Shown here piece after piece: positions 12,189-23,651 of a stretch of 41,831 nucleotides of DNA. Position numbers and translations under genes: made by a program. Within the stretch, counting starts at the first letter, position 1, and the number at the start of each line of letters is the position of its first letter. This DNA comes from Perkinsus olseni (taxonomy: Eukaryota > Perkinsozoa > Perkinsida): the NCBI GenBank assembly GCA_013115125.1, contig JABANN010000294.1, forward strand, positions 1 to 41,831, read 5' to 3'. Below the pieces are notes generated by a model. That model was not told the DNA's origin and searched no databases. It saw only the letters and a list, made by a program, of their open reading frames with translations.

Positions 12189-12228
12189 TTATATTTCTGC
12201 CCGTTCGTAAAAATTTGGTATGAACGCG
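12189..12228 (+). repeat. Diverged half-copy of the 22.7-kb inverted-repeat element
   Basis: These 40 nt match 22756-22795 at 33 of 40 positions, and the similarity fades outside. It lies in the short gap between TSR2 and the carrier gene. I find no opposing arm nearby, so this is a single arm rather than a hairpin. Confidence 0.7.
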
Positions 12229-12297
12229 CCTGTATGGAAGGATGGTCCACTCAACTCTCAATAGATTCCAGAAACTCTAGGCACATACTCAGGCATG

Positions 12298-13847
12298 CTA
12301 ATCACACCACCTCATCAATGACGTTAGTACGAGGTAGGCTGCTAACCTTCCGGCGATACTGGCGGTGACGCTGTACCTGACGCGGACCAGGGAACTGACG
12401 GCTGCCCCGTGGCCAAGCAAACCTACCCTTCTCAGCTCTTCCAACTCCAAGTCATCAATAAGAGCATGGCACAGCTCATACGTGGCGAACAACAGACCGC
12501 TTGCTAGCAGTACCTAGATAGCCGCATCGACCCCTGCTTCCAGCCACCCGATATCACCCTTGCAGTCCTAGGGACTATACCCAAGGTGAAGCCACGCCAC
12601 CCGTACTGCTCATGCAAAGCCTTAGCACACGTCCAAGTGTTGTGTATCCTAAACTCGTCGGCCAGTATCATCAACAACACTATAGTGCTGAATCACATTG
12701 CTACTACCTGTAGATCCGGTAGTTATTACGAGAGGTAGCACGCTGATGGGACTGCAACTGAGTCTTCATAACATCAAAGGGATGGGTCACGACTGATGCC
12801 AGGGCCCCAGAGGCAGCCGCATTGAGGAAGGAGTAGCCCCATACCTCGCCGTACATACCAGCGCTCCCCTCCGTAGCCTCCTGCACGGCTGAGGGCTCTG
12901 CAGTCACCAATACCGCCCTATTACAGCGTCTGCGAACCGCTCGGCAAGTTCTAACTTCTCCCGTTTAGTCCCCCATTTCGCTGTGCCACGACGTTCCACA
13001 TGGACGGGCAGCAGAAGCTGCTTCCCTCGCTCGTAGCTCGACCAGAATATAGCGGCGAAGGGGACGTCCCTGCGAGGGGTCGAACGCAGGTGGACGGGAA
13101 TAGCTATTGATGGTTAAATGAGGTATAGTACACGTAGCACTAGATAGCAAGCCGATAATGGTCATAACGCACGAAGTAACCGAACGGAAGGATACTCACC
13201 TCATAAAGGTGACAAGGAGGCCTCGCCAATAGCTGACGAATGTATCCTCGTAGAATACTGTGGCAAATGCATTGAAATAACCTGGGGTGCCATGCCCGGC
13301 CCAGGCCTGTACTCTGGTTCGCAAGAACTCCACTAACAACGATACACAGTGGCCACCATCGCAACGCTCACTTGCTATTACGTGGCTGAGAGAAGAGGAC
13401 TACCCACATGCTAGCCTTGGCCGCGGCCCATTCCACCGGATACCGTTTCCGACGGTAATGCTCGTATAGAGAAAGGAAGGCCTTAGCGGGCAAGCTGCGA
13501 TGGTTCTGTAGGTCGTGGTATTACTAAGTTGGATGGAACCGCTATTGTGAGACTCGGAAGGACCCCCGTCCAGAGGCCTTTCATGCCGAGCATATTCTTG
13601 ACATGCCGTCCCGCATCCATCGCGGTGTACTGTAAGCGCCTGTTGTTAAAGTCGGGCGATCCCTGAGAGGCAGAGAGCAACGCGTTTTCTATTTTAGCCG
13701 ATTTGCCCGTATAACCTGTATCATATTCTTAACTACGTCTAGAGGTGTCAGTAAACCAACAGTGGCGACTGAGCCCAGACTGGCCGTATACAGGCCGGCT
13801 GATCGATTGAGATTGGTTATCCCTAGGTAGTAGGGTAGTTGGTCCAT
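12298..13847 (-). CDS. Mitochondrial carrier, SLC25A39/40 (MTM1) type
   Basis: Inner-membrane carrier with three tandem repeats. Eight exons join in frame: 13847-13716, 13662-13525, 13481-13382, 13332-13200, 13069-12925, 12880-12708, 12648-12558, 12513-12298, for about 375 residues. The three carrier signatures are visible: TPLDVVKNMIQ, QPLEFLRTRVQA and HPFDVMKTQLQS, each followed by the second half-repeat (MKGLWTGVLPSLTIAVPSNL, YWRGLLVTFMRDVPFAAIFW, YGWRGFTLGIVPRTARVLLA). The R-D-V-P-F-x-A-x-x-W run and the long second loop fit SLC25A39/40/MTM1, known for mitochondrial glutathione and manganese handling, better than other carriers. Most introns are 43-59 nt; intron 4 is 130 nt. The last about 35 residues are uncertain: a further intron after LELEELRR could give a different basic end, stopping near 12302. 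Subfamily confidence about 0.75. Confidence 0.92.
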
Positions 13848-14200
13848 GGCAATAAACAAGCAGGGCTAAGGAAGAACCTAGCAGGGGCAGTCTAACCTCG
13901 ACCTCCGATCCACCAAGCCGCGACCTCCTGCGAAGTGTGAGAACGACAGGAGGAGGATGGGGGCCAATGGGAGAGGGGCCTAGAGAAATGGAGCAGTGCT
14001 CTCAAACATTCCGCTGCCTCTTCTAGAGGCAGTGTACATTTTTGGGACACGTGATCCGCGTTCGAAAGATCGACCATGATGAAGAACAATTTGACAACAT
14101 TCAACGCGCTCGTGTCCAGTAGATATCACAATACATGTAGAATTGTAAAGAAAATGTAGTTGTACCGAGAGTCGCAAATGGTTGGTTCGCCTATGAAAAC

Positions 14201-14272
14201 TCAAACTACGGAGATTCGAACCCACGACCTGCGGGAGTGCAGCCCACCGCTCTACCGCTGAGCCACTCTATC
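14201..14272 (-). pseudogene. tRNA-Cys(GCA)-like relic
   Basis: On the minus strand there is a good A box (TGGCTCAGCGG), a paired D stem (GCTC/GAGC), a perfect five-pair anticodon stem (GTGGG/CCCGC) around loop CTGCACT with anticodon GCA, and a B box (GGTTCGAATC). The T stem pairs poorly and the acceptor stem does not pair, so a working tRNA is unlikely. A tRNA-derived SINE head is another possibility. A six-base inverted repeat (CTATGA/TCATAG) brackets it at 14191-14196 and 14271-14276. Confidence 0.5.
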
Positions 14273-15973
14273 ATAGAATCATGTGCCACAGAAGGGATGT
14301 ACACCGGAAGGAAACCTCAGAGTAACTCGGGACATTCTGTTCTGAAAATTCGCACTTATCATGCTGAAGCCGCCGTCTGTAGGCCAAGCTCGAAGTGGCC
14401 CCGGCAAGCTGAACTCGATCGTCCTCTTCCCTCTTCTTCCACTCAGCTTGGTGTCCAAGTGCACGAACTCCTTTCTCTTATCAGGAGGGAAGGACACTCA
14501 CGACCCATACAGGTTCTGAGGGAGCACTGAGAAAAGTTCGCCACGAATCTGTTATTGAATGAGTTCGGGCCATCTTCCAGAAGCAGCTCTTCGAGGTATC
14601 ACTTCCCTTCGATGATAGGATCATGCTCAACTCAGCTCATACTCATGGCCCCAAGCTCACAGGCGCTCGTACGTAAGGTCGGCCGATCGGAATGAGGAGT
14701 CTGTTATGCTCACTACAAGGGGACCACCGTATATGTCGAGGTGAGCACAAGAAGAAGGGGCAACACGATAGCTAGCAGCAGCTAAAGGACGAAGCAACGC
14801 AGCGGCTGGATGGAATGAGGCTGTGCAGTGGCGTAGCCAGTGCCGGGTCGCCGCAGAGGAAGGCGAGCGAGTATGGCAGCCTCCCTCTCTACTAGGTATG
14901 GGATAACTCGCTCCCTCTCATGCGACGATAACGAGCAGCGGACTACGGAGACATGAGCACACGTGCTGTTAGCTGAGACGGTGTGGCCGCCCGTAGCAGG
15001 TAGGACTGCGTGTATCTCGAACTGTTTAGTCGTGGAGCCAATAGGATCGAGGAGATCTCGTCGTAGAGCGTACTCGGGAGTTCAGCGGACCGCCTCGTCA
15101 GTGAAACCACCACCCTGAGGAGAACTTGTTGGTGTATCACACAACACGTACTAATGCAAACGCCCAGCGGGCATGCGTACAAGATACACGTATTCACATC
15201 CTGCCCAGTACAACGTGAGGACCACGAAGTTTCACGCCTAACAGAGCGGAGGCCCACGCCACTGCCTTCAGGTGTGACCTTCGGCTCTCCTGTTCACCAA
15301 CACATGAAGGGCGTCCTTCGTCTCATCTGCGTCATTACTGCACTCACGCGTCTCCTCTATGCCGTACAGCTCGACGTCGTAGACGGTCCAGAGCACCTCT
15401 CGTCAGTGAGGCGTTTATTTGGTGGGCAGTGCAAGGACTGCCCGCATACCTGCACTTGTTCTCTGTACGGCGTGCCTTGCTGGTGTCCACATGTAAGAGC
15501 AGCTTGCCCACGTCACACCCGAGCACTGCGCTATACCGCTCAGGTTTGAGGATTGAGGGGTCCCAGCAGAGTCCACACACATTCCCCTATTAGTGGTGGC
15601 TTTTGTCAAGCTGCGCGGAAGTAATTATTTTGGTTGAAATTTCCATTTGCCCATCGATTGTATTTTCTAGTATTCATGATATTGATCATCATTATCAATT
15701 CCTTGCTACATCATTTACTATCACGGTGTCCCTTTCGTTAGTACGCGGTAGTGCGGCTTTACATCAGACTCGCTGCGCAGGGATTGGTAGGTGGGCCTAG
15801 CGTCAGACATGGCTTATTGGTTCGATACGCATACACAGGGTTTTCGAGGAACGAGCTTCAGATTTTCTCCATGTTCTGTTGCGTTCAGTGTCAGAGTCTG
15901 TTCTACGCATCACGACACCTGAGGCTGCTTCGGTAGCCCCCCCCAACGAGCTCGGTTCATTGACTCCTGCTTC

Positions 15974-16054
15974 GTTGTCAACGGCCCTCTGAGAGTCGAA
16001 GGGTGACGGCCAAATAAGACTTCCCTCTGAATCTTATTTCCCGCCGTCGACAAC
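15974..16054. repeat. Nested inverted repeat / potential hairpin
   Basis: Outer arms 15974-15985 (GTTGTCAACGGC) and 16043-16054 (GCCGTCGACAAC) pair at 11 of 12 positions. Inner arms 16012-16019 (AAATAAGA) and 16032-16039 (TCTTATTT) pair perfectly around a 12-nt loop. It lies in the divergent gap about 530 bp before the channel start. It could be a small mobile-element remnant, a structured RNA or a chance pairing. Confidence 0.55.
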
Positions 16055-16587
16055 CATCACGTTGGGCAGGCAAGTCAGGCCGCAGGTCGCAGCGAGTCTC
16101 TAGAGGCGGCGAAGTCAGCGGCTAAATAGCGTCACGAAACCATGATGTTGGTGTGAGTTCACTCTGCGCTGCTACCTTTTGTCTTGCTGGCGAACGCCTA
16201 GTAACGAGCGGCTCGGCTCAGACAAACACGTTGATGGGCTGACGGGAGAGGCTATGGACAGTCTATCTGATCCGCGGTAGAAGGTTTGAGGATTCACCCG
16301 TACACACGGATGCCGGATGCAAATGAAAGGCTAAGAGATGATCATGCATTACTATTTCCTGCCCAACATGATGTTCATGTGGCATGCTATAATGCCTTAC
16401 CGTCTGACTATATGGTATGGAGAATTCATGCGGTGGTGATCTCAGCCTGCAGCACCGATGACTTCCATATCAGAGAGGCAAGGTTCACGACTGCGGATCA
16501 GCCAAAGACAGACTGGCATACATGTGGCTACATCAACACCGAGTTTGACTTCATCTCGTGCTAGTATGCTTTCGGGCATCGATATAA

Positions 16588-19500
16588 ATGTCGGCTACTC
16601 CGGCAGTCCGAGACGACAATGGTGTCGTTTGCGGCGATGACTGCGCCTTTCCCACTCTCAACAACTTCATCTCTTCTCTGCAGCTGGCGGGGATCATCTG
16701 GTCGGAAGCATCGCTTCCCTCATCGGTCGAGTCCGATCACCCCAGGTTCAGCGCTGTATGTGGGAGTACCATCTTCTTCATCGTCCGTAAAAGACTCTTC
16801 TCACAACGCCCAGGAGTTGTTAGTGGCAGAATCGTTGCCTTGAATAATACAGTCCTCGCAAGCATAAAGTGAGTACCAGTTGTACATAGCCTCAGCCCGG
16901 CGATGGCAGGTACAATGGTGTGCTCATCTTCTTCTGTTCGGCATACTGTATACTCTATGTCATGAGGGTTCAGAATCAAGCTGCCTATGAATATGAGTAC
17001 CAGCTGGAGCTGCTCATCTGCGTCGTTCTGGCCTTCTTCTCCCTACTCCAGCTCGTGAGTCAGGCTATCTATCCCGGCGCTGCCGGTCTCCCGTCACTCG
17101 AGGGTCGTTTACCTCTCACCGTCCTGACTTGTTCAGGCAGCGGCAACCATCACGAGTTTGGAGGCAGCCATATATGTGTGGTTCTCGGCCCTAATAGTTG
17201 ATGCCCTGATAATATCCTCACCTGTGGGACTCTCAAGCATCGAAGTAGGACCGCCACCATCACCTCCTCTGGAGGTTTGCGTAGTTCGATCTATCAGATG
17301 GCTGTTCTCGACGAGGACCGCTCCTCTCCGGGTGTGGTTGAGTTCAAATTGAGGAAGACCTGGTTCTCCCTTTGCTTCCTGGCTTCTATACGGTCGGTCT
17401 ATCCTCGACGGTTTCTTCGTCCCTTCGGGCGCATTCCACATCAACGTCCGGGTATCGCTGATAACCTCAACATTTCAGTATCGCCTTATTGTGGAGGAAG
17501 CGGCAGGAGATGGTCGCGGCTTCGGAAGGCTTAGAGAACCTCAAATCACAAGTAGGGCGTCTAGGCTGTCCCTGCGAGGATTATCTTGGCAATTGTTGTG
17601 CCGTGGCTCTCGGCAGGTTTTCAGCATCGTCATCTCCTGTTTTGCCGTCCTTTTCTGCTTCACTTGCCTCATACATGTCGCAGAAGCTATGGGAGCCGAT
17701 AGATCAGAATCTTCGGCTCGAGAAGAGGCGTACAGGAGAGGTCTTGACCCGAATACCCTCACTGCGGACGAGCTAGCGGTAAAGGGGATACGCTTCCTCT
17801 GTCTCCTCTTCGAATGTTGGCTTATGTCTTCTCGACTCGCTCCGGTCAACCTCAGTTTGGTATTCCGATTGTTGCATTTCTCCTCAGGAGCTGGGGTCCA
17901 GCTCTGTCTTTTGGGGCAGCAGCTTACTGAAAGAGTAAGGAGGCACTCATACTGCTGCCAGGCTCTGAGTTGAATGGCCTTCTTATCAGCGCTTCTCCAG
18001 TTACCCCGCATACGACAAGTGGGGAGTTCTAACCGCAGTTTACTTCGTCTGTGTGACGGTGTCGACTGTTGGGTATGGCGACATAGCGCCAGACACAGTA
18101 CTCGGCCGCTCCTTCACCCTCCTATCGGTTCTGAGTGGAATCATAGGCTTCTCGATCGCCACGCACCACCTGGCACAGGTAGAGTCTCAGAGCCACACAG
18201 GGCTGTGGTGGCACTGCTGGTCAGGTATACATGATGAACAAGAGAGGAGGGGGGAACTATCGAGGGATTGGCAGCGGCCACATCGTCATCACGGGTGAGG
18301 CATCATCACAAGGCGGCCAGCGTACCATCTTACCGCAGGCAACCCATCCGCGGAGAACCTCAAGGCGGTGCTCCTCGAGATCTTTCATCCCGATCATTGT
18401 GTTAGTGATGAGCCTGACAAGTCAAACCAGTAAACTCTCCATCCGCTTTTCTACGGTGTTGCGCGCTCGTACTTATCGCTAGATCACCGGAGATGCGGCA
18501 GAGCAGCAACACCCCGCTGAGCCTGGCTTCAAGGCTCTCCAACTGGTTCCCCAAAGCAGCTGGTGACTGGGGAGACCGGACCCCCGATGTTGTAGGATAT
18601 CGATGCGTCCCGGTCCCTGCTGGGCGAGGGACCGGGCGGCTGTGCAGGGCAGTGCTTGCTTAGGTGGTGCTCCTTCCACATAACAGTAGAGCTGAGCCTG
18701 CCATTCGCTCTTGGCTCAAAGAGAAGCGGCAACAAGATATCTCCAGCAAGGTGGGTACCATAACTTACCTGCCTCGTGAAGGAGTGGTGATTCTACCATT
18801 AGATATGGGTATTGAAGGGATCGGTCTTCTCCACGCTCGACATGCAGCAAAGATGCGTCGCCCATCGTGCCAAGGCGTTCTTGATACTACCGCCCGAACT
18901 CATGGAGATCGGCGCCTCAGAGGCCATAAGGGAGGACACAGAGAACGTGGTGGGTGCGCTGAAAGGGGGCATTCAGGATACCGTCAACTGCCACCACAGG
19001 TCCGGTGTTTGTCTGTAAGGCGGCATGCATGGCAAAGTCATATCGTCGTGATGCTGCTCCTCAGCGAGCACAAGGAGCTCATCACCGCTGCTGTCCTGCC
19101 GTCTGAGCGCATCGATGCTGTTAGAAAGGCGACCGGCGTTTACAGCGATAGGAGGGTCGAGTGTGTTTCAGATATGCCTGGATGCTCTCCAGTTGGGCAT
19201 CATAGGGAAGAACTGCCAAATACCGGGCTTCATGACCATCGTGTCTAACCTCTGCAAAACCTTCGGAGATGACGACCTTCTGCTGGACGACTGTGTCGAC
19301 GAGTTCGGCAATGCAAGGCCGCCTTCTAACTGGCTGGTAGGCCATCTTCTGTCCCCAGCCTGAGGTGCAGCTATGGGTGATGCTCCGCTGCCTCTCAGGC
19401 AGAATATGACAGGGGTCTGAGTATGGAGCTGTATGAGGTCCTCCTGTCTCCTGTCTACAGTCGCAAGACCTTCATTCAAGTAGCCGACGACATCTACAAT

Positions 19501-22500
19501 AGAAACGACAAGGGCTCTGTGAGCACAGCCCCGCCCGTCGAGGGGAACCCATCCTCCTCAACTACAGTAGGCATGGTCAGGTTATCCTCATTGGCCTGGT
19601 CGAGTTCGAGGAAGAAGACGGTCGAGCAAGCCGCCAGGTTGTCCTCAACCCCCATTTCAATCACAGGATAGATCCCGAGAAGATCGTCTATGGTGTCTTC
19701 ATCGCCCCTAGCGTCAACGAGATCCAGCAGCAACAACCGGCAGCAGCTCGGAGTGTCAATCGGGCCAAGTATGTTGTTTCAATCATGCGGGCAGATTTTC
19801 CGTATCAGTTCTCTGGCGCCAGCGGAGGATATATCTGACGATTATAACGACATTGAGGGAGGGAGGATGTATCGGTATGTTGCGGATTACAGCGGAGCGT
19901 TGCTGCTGCTGCTGATGTCTCCAGCTGCACGCCTCGTGAGTGCTATTCTCGTCAGGCGACTCGACCCGCCACGACAGGAAAGGGAGATCGAGGAGCAAGA
20001 ACTACGAGAAATTGCAGCTGCTCTGCTGGATCCTGAAGAGCGAGCCCAGGACTTTGATCGCTCCCTGACCGCCGGATTCCCTGTTTGGGACGCGGCTCTA
20101 GCGGAGAAGGTGAGCTCTCCATATTCGAACTCGTGGCTTGTCCGTCGTCCGAAAGTCGCCTCGTTTTCTTTGTCGCGATGAGATGTAGTATGAGCGTGAG
20201 CCCAGAGGTTCTGCTCGGCTCTTGTTGTCGATCAGCAGGGACCATGAGATTGGCGGGGGAACATCGGCACAGGTACGATCAAAGGAGCACTTGATGAAGG
20301 CCGAGGGGGCGAGGCGAGGCAAGGTTGAGGCCGCACTGAACGTGGTTCGAGCAGGGAAGATGGTCATAGAGGAGGCAGCATCCTCGTGTGGAGTGACCTT
20401 GGATCAGCTACAATCGGTGATCCCAGGGCCAACCTCGCGGCGATCTCTTGCTGCTTGACTAGTCGGCTATGTTCTCTTCACTTCGCTTGCCAGGAGATGT
20501 TGAATGTACCCACCTGCGCGTAGGTCTACTCAAAGGAGTTGGGAGGCCACCGGGAGAGCATAATGGCTGAGCTCCGTGCTACCAAGCCTGTCTATGATGG
20601 CGATGATAACGTTGAAGTGGCGAGAGGATACTGGCAGCTTCCACTGCGTGTAGCGCTTGCTCTCAGGGTTCGGGACAAGCTTTCATACCGCCCCCCGTGG
20701 ATGTCCTGGTCAGGGGAGGGCATATTGTGTTTCTGTCCGTGGCAGGGACCGGCGACTCGGGAAAGAGCGTTAGCATGCCATTGGGCATTGCTAAGTTCGT
20801 GGAGCCCTTGAGGTCTCAATATACCAAGCAGCCACGGCCTATCGTGGTCGTGGCGTCCTCCCTACCCAAGGATTGGCATGAGGTAAGATCCCCCTCGTAG
20901 TCGATAGTAGTTCAATATGTGACTCTCGACCGTGTTTGCCTTTCCTTTGACGCTTCACTCATTGCCAAACTTTGTCATATTCAGTGGATACTGAGAGAAG
21001 GGCGAATCACATAAAGACCGGTCAGAAGAATCTTCCAGAGCTGTTTTCATCCATCTAAAGTTTGAATATTGGAGCGAGACCGGACCCATAAGATCACGAA
21101 TTCGTAGAGGCACTAACAGGCACAAACTGCTGTCGGATCACTTTGTCTGAGAGAAAGACTTTTCCCAGGCAGTTGCACAATATTCAACAGCCTGGTAGAC
21201 ACGCCGCATGCCCGGTCGCGAATGTCCATGTCGTCGAATCACTCATTGACGGCCAAGCCTTCAGGTCAGGAGCATTACGGATGTATACTTCGTCGAAGGG
21301 AACCCTGTGTCACCATTCGATCTCAGCAGGGCAGGAGTTCTCTCAGCTTGGGCTATCGTCATCCACCAAGTAAACTCAGGAGGGGGGGGGGGTCGCAGAA
21401 CCTAGTCAAGCGGCTTCGAGCAGGCACCAGACAACAGCCTGGGCGATGCTGACGGGGGAGAGAATGAGATGGTGGATGCTGACGCGGGAGATGGAGGGTA
21501 GCTCAATCGCTCATGCCATCGCAGCTGCCCACTGGTCTACGAGGCGTCAGCATTCTTCATTGATGCCTCACGCTGAGTGTTACGTACAGGCGTTCTGAGA
21601 TTGCCGTGTAACGAGCGATGATGCCCCTTTAGTTCCTCTGGTGGTGGATTAACAGGGCTTGCCGCTGGGGACGGTATGACAGACCCGGTAGGAGTCTGTG
21701 TGATATGACGCTCACTATTGAATACATCGAGTAGGGAGGAGACATGGTCGATGCCGACGCCATATTTGTGGTCAAACTACTGGAAGCCCAGCTCGATCGA
21801 ACAGCTCCATACCGCTCCGAGAGGTAGGGCCCCCTCCTTTGAAGCAGGAACAGGACTATTATATCCAAGTCCTCGGCCGATGATCTTCGTCGAGCTGGTC
21901 AAAGGCGAGAACGCGAAATTTATACCACTGGACCCGACTTCGGCGCCGACTAGGTCCGCCGATTCTCGCGGCAGTAACTATCAGCTGGGCATTGAGGTCG
22001 GGTAAGTTCTCAGCCCGGACAGTTCACCTCTGTTCGTCAGGTCTATCGGAGCCCCCGCTATATGTCGGGCAGTGTGTTCCTAAATTCCGTATTCTCCAAC
22101 CTTGGCGTGAATATTCTGTACAACTCTTCCCTCTTGACGCTCATCGAGGAGCTCATCACTGCGCCCTCTCTGGCTGTGAAGATATCACCGGAATGGGCCG
22201 GTCGGCCCTTCCATGTTCTCTACACGTGAGAGGACGATGGACCAGCACCACAGTGTGGCTATGTTAGCTGCCTAGGTTCCTGCTGCACCGACACAACCTG
22301 ACAGCGATAGCGTTGAAGAGGGTGACGCCAAAGAGAAGGTCCCAGGCTGGACGGACATCCGTTACACAGGGCCAACGACGTCAGTGCCCTGTTGCGCTTG
22401 CTCGATTGGAAGCTTGATTTCTCAAGCCTTTCTCCTGTTTCAGGGTCCCGTTCGCGGAATTCTCGCAGGAGTCAAGCATGGATCGACACTGACTTTGACG

Positions 22501-23188
22501 AAGGGTTCTTCCTCGATGTGGGTCGTTGTCGCCTAAATCAGTGTCTTGTGCTTACGGGCATCGCAGATGGACAAGACTGGAGAATCGGGTCTGTGGGAAG
22601 CTCTTGGAGACAGAATCAAACGGTGAGAGAGTTCCTACGCACTCCCTCCTGACCGAGCCGCAGACAGATCATACCAACTCTTACTGAGCGGGCAGAGTTG
22701 CTATCACTTCCCATTGAGTCTGGGGAGTGGGTAGACTAGCACACTGCCTTGTCAGTTATACTTCTGCCCGTTCAGTAAGAGTTGGTATGAGCGCGTTTGG
22801 CGACGGGTGTGTGCCAGTTCAAAGTCCAACGCGGTCGCCGGCTTAGTTGGACTTGATGCCGATGTGCTAGCAACTTGACGATGGAGCTAGCCATTCTCTC
22901 CCTTTTTACTATCGCGATACTTTGCCTCGGGTCGGACGATTGTCCATTGTGCAGCTCAGGTTGATGGGTGAGCTTGTGGAGACGAGAAGGCAGCGGAAGC
23001 CCGAGCCTGCCCCGGACGAGTTCATAGTGACCGCACCATATGCCGATGCCATCCTCAGCGTAGGTGGACCCTTGTCTACTGAATGGATGAGGATCGGCAT
23101 TCAACCTTATAGGTACAGGACAGAGTCATCTGCCTTGCGGGGAAGCATCAATTTGGTAAAGCCCTTCCAAGTGGCAGACCGTAGATGA
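16588..23188 (+). CDS. BK/Slo-type potassium channel with tandem RCK domains
   Basis: Large-conductance, cytosolically gated K+ channel of the cell membrane; coordinates are outer limits of a many-exon gene. Start at ATG 16588; exon 1 ends in LASIK and a 41-nt intron joins to YNGVLIFFCSAYCILYVMR, a membrane segment. More membrane segments follow (LLICVVLAFFSLLQL; YVWFSALIVDALII; RQVFSIVISCFAVLFCF). The pore at about 18000-18150 reads WGVLTAVYFVCVTVSTVGYG then DIAP, with the TVGYGD filter, followed by LLSVLSGIIGFSIA. RCK1: GSGHIVITGEA, NPSAENLKAVLLEIFHPD, AHRAKAFLIL; then LGIIGKNCQIPGFMTIVSNL, GQVILIGLVEFEEEDGRASR and VYGVFIAPSVNEI, as in Slo gating rings. RCK2: GGHIVFLSVAGT, KFVEPLRSQYTKQPRPIVVV, YFVEGNPVSPFDLSRAGVLS, YMSGSVFLNSVFSNLGVNIL. 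The C-terminal exon contains DEFIVTAPYADAILSVGGP. No clear calcium-bowl aspartate string seen. Family very sure; not all exon borders resolved. Confidence 0.93.
22670..22789. repeat. MITE-like inverted-repeat element in the last channel intron
   Basis: Two 26-nt arms, 22670-22695 and 22764-22789, are inverted copies of each other with one mismatch, around a 68-nt centre. The element lies within an intron of about 340 nt (roughly 22622-22960), while most introns here are near 50 nt. The right arm is repeated at 12189-12228. I see no clear target-site duplication and no coding capacity, so a non-autonomous DNA transposon is the best guess. Confidence 0.7.
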
Positions 23189-23651
23189 GGTGCCCAGCAC
23201 CTGCTCATTCGTTACAGCAGCGGCATGCTCTCACGATCGTGTTCGTCTTTCTGTGTCCCGAAGAGCGTTGAGTTGTGGAGAAGGTTTTCAGTATGGCAAT
23301 ATACATTATAACAAAATTTATGAGTATCAGTTGATAACAAATCCCTTAGTCATCAATACTCATGCCCGACCATCTTGTACTCATAATTCAGCCCCCAACC
23401 CCAAATGACTGGTTTTGGCCGGCATCGATTATCCCATAGCTGCCTTGTGATGAGAACACAGTCCCCGTCGAGCCTGCGGACCTTCCATTCGGGAAACCCA
23501 CACTCCGCTGCACTCCAATTAACTTACGAGCAAGATTCTTGGCGCACTTGCAATTTCTTGCATTTCCTCAGCGCCGTCAGCGCAATTTCTTTTGGGCCGC
23601 ATTTGGCTTTCACTGTAAACTTTTTAGGGACGCTTTTCATGTTTTATAATA
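23189..23651. other. Intergenic, nothing recognised
   Basis: About 460 bp between the channel stop and the next start codon in the same direction. It is locally AT-rich near 23300-23350 and contains no supported exon. Confidence 0.5.

Larger units (their letters stand above)
13848..16587. other. Divergent 2.7-kb gap between carrier and channel genes
   Basis: The two flanking genes are transcribed away from each other, so promoters for both should lie here. It holds a tRNA-like relic (14201-14272) and an inverted repeat (15974-16054). Several open frames of 60-131 codons occur on both strands, but none has a recognisable motif or can be joined to neighbours, so I call no gene. Confidence 0.55.

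Noticed and set aside
15154-15549. A 131-codon cysteine-containing plus-strand frame
   Set aside because: No signal peptide, no domain and no consistent cysteine spacing; the opposite strand is equally open.
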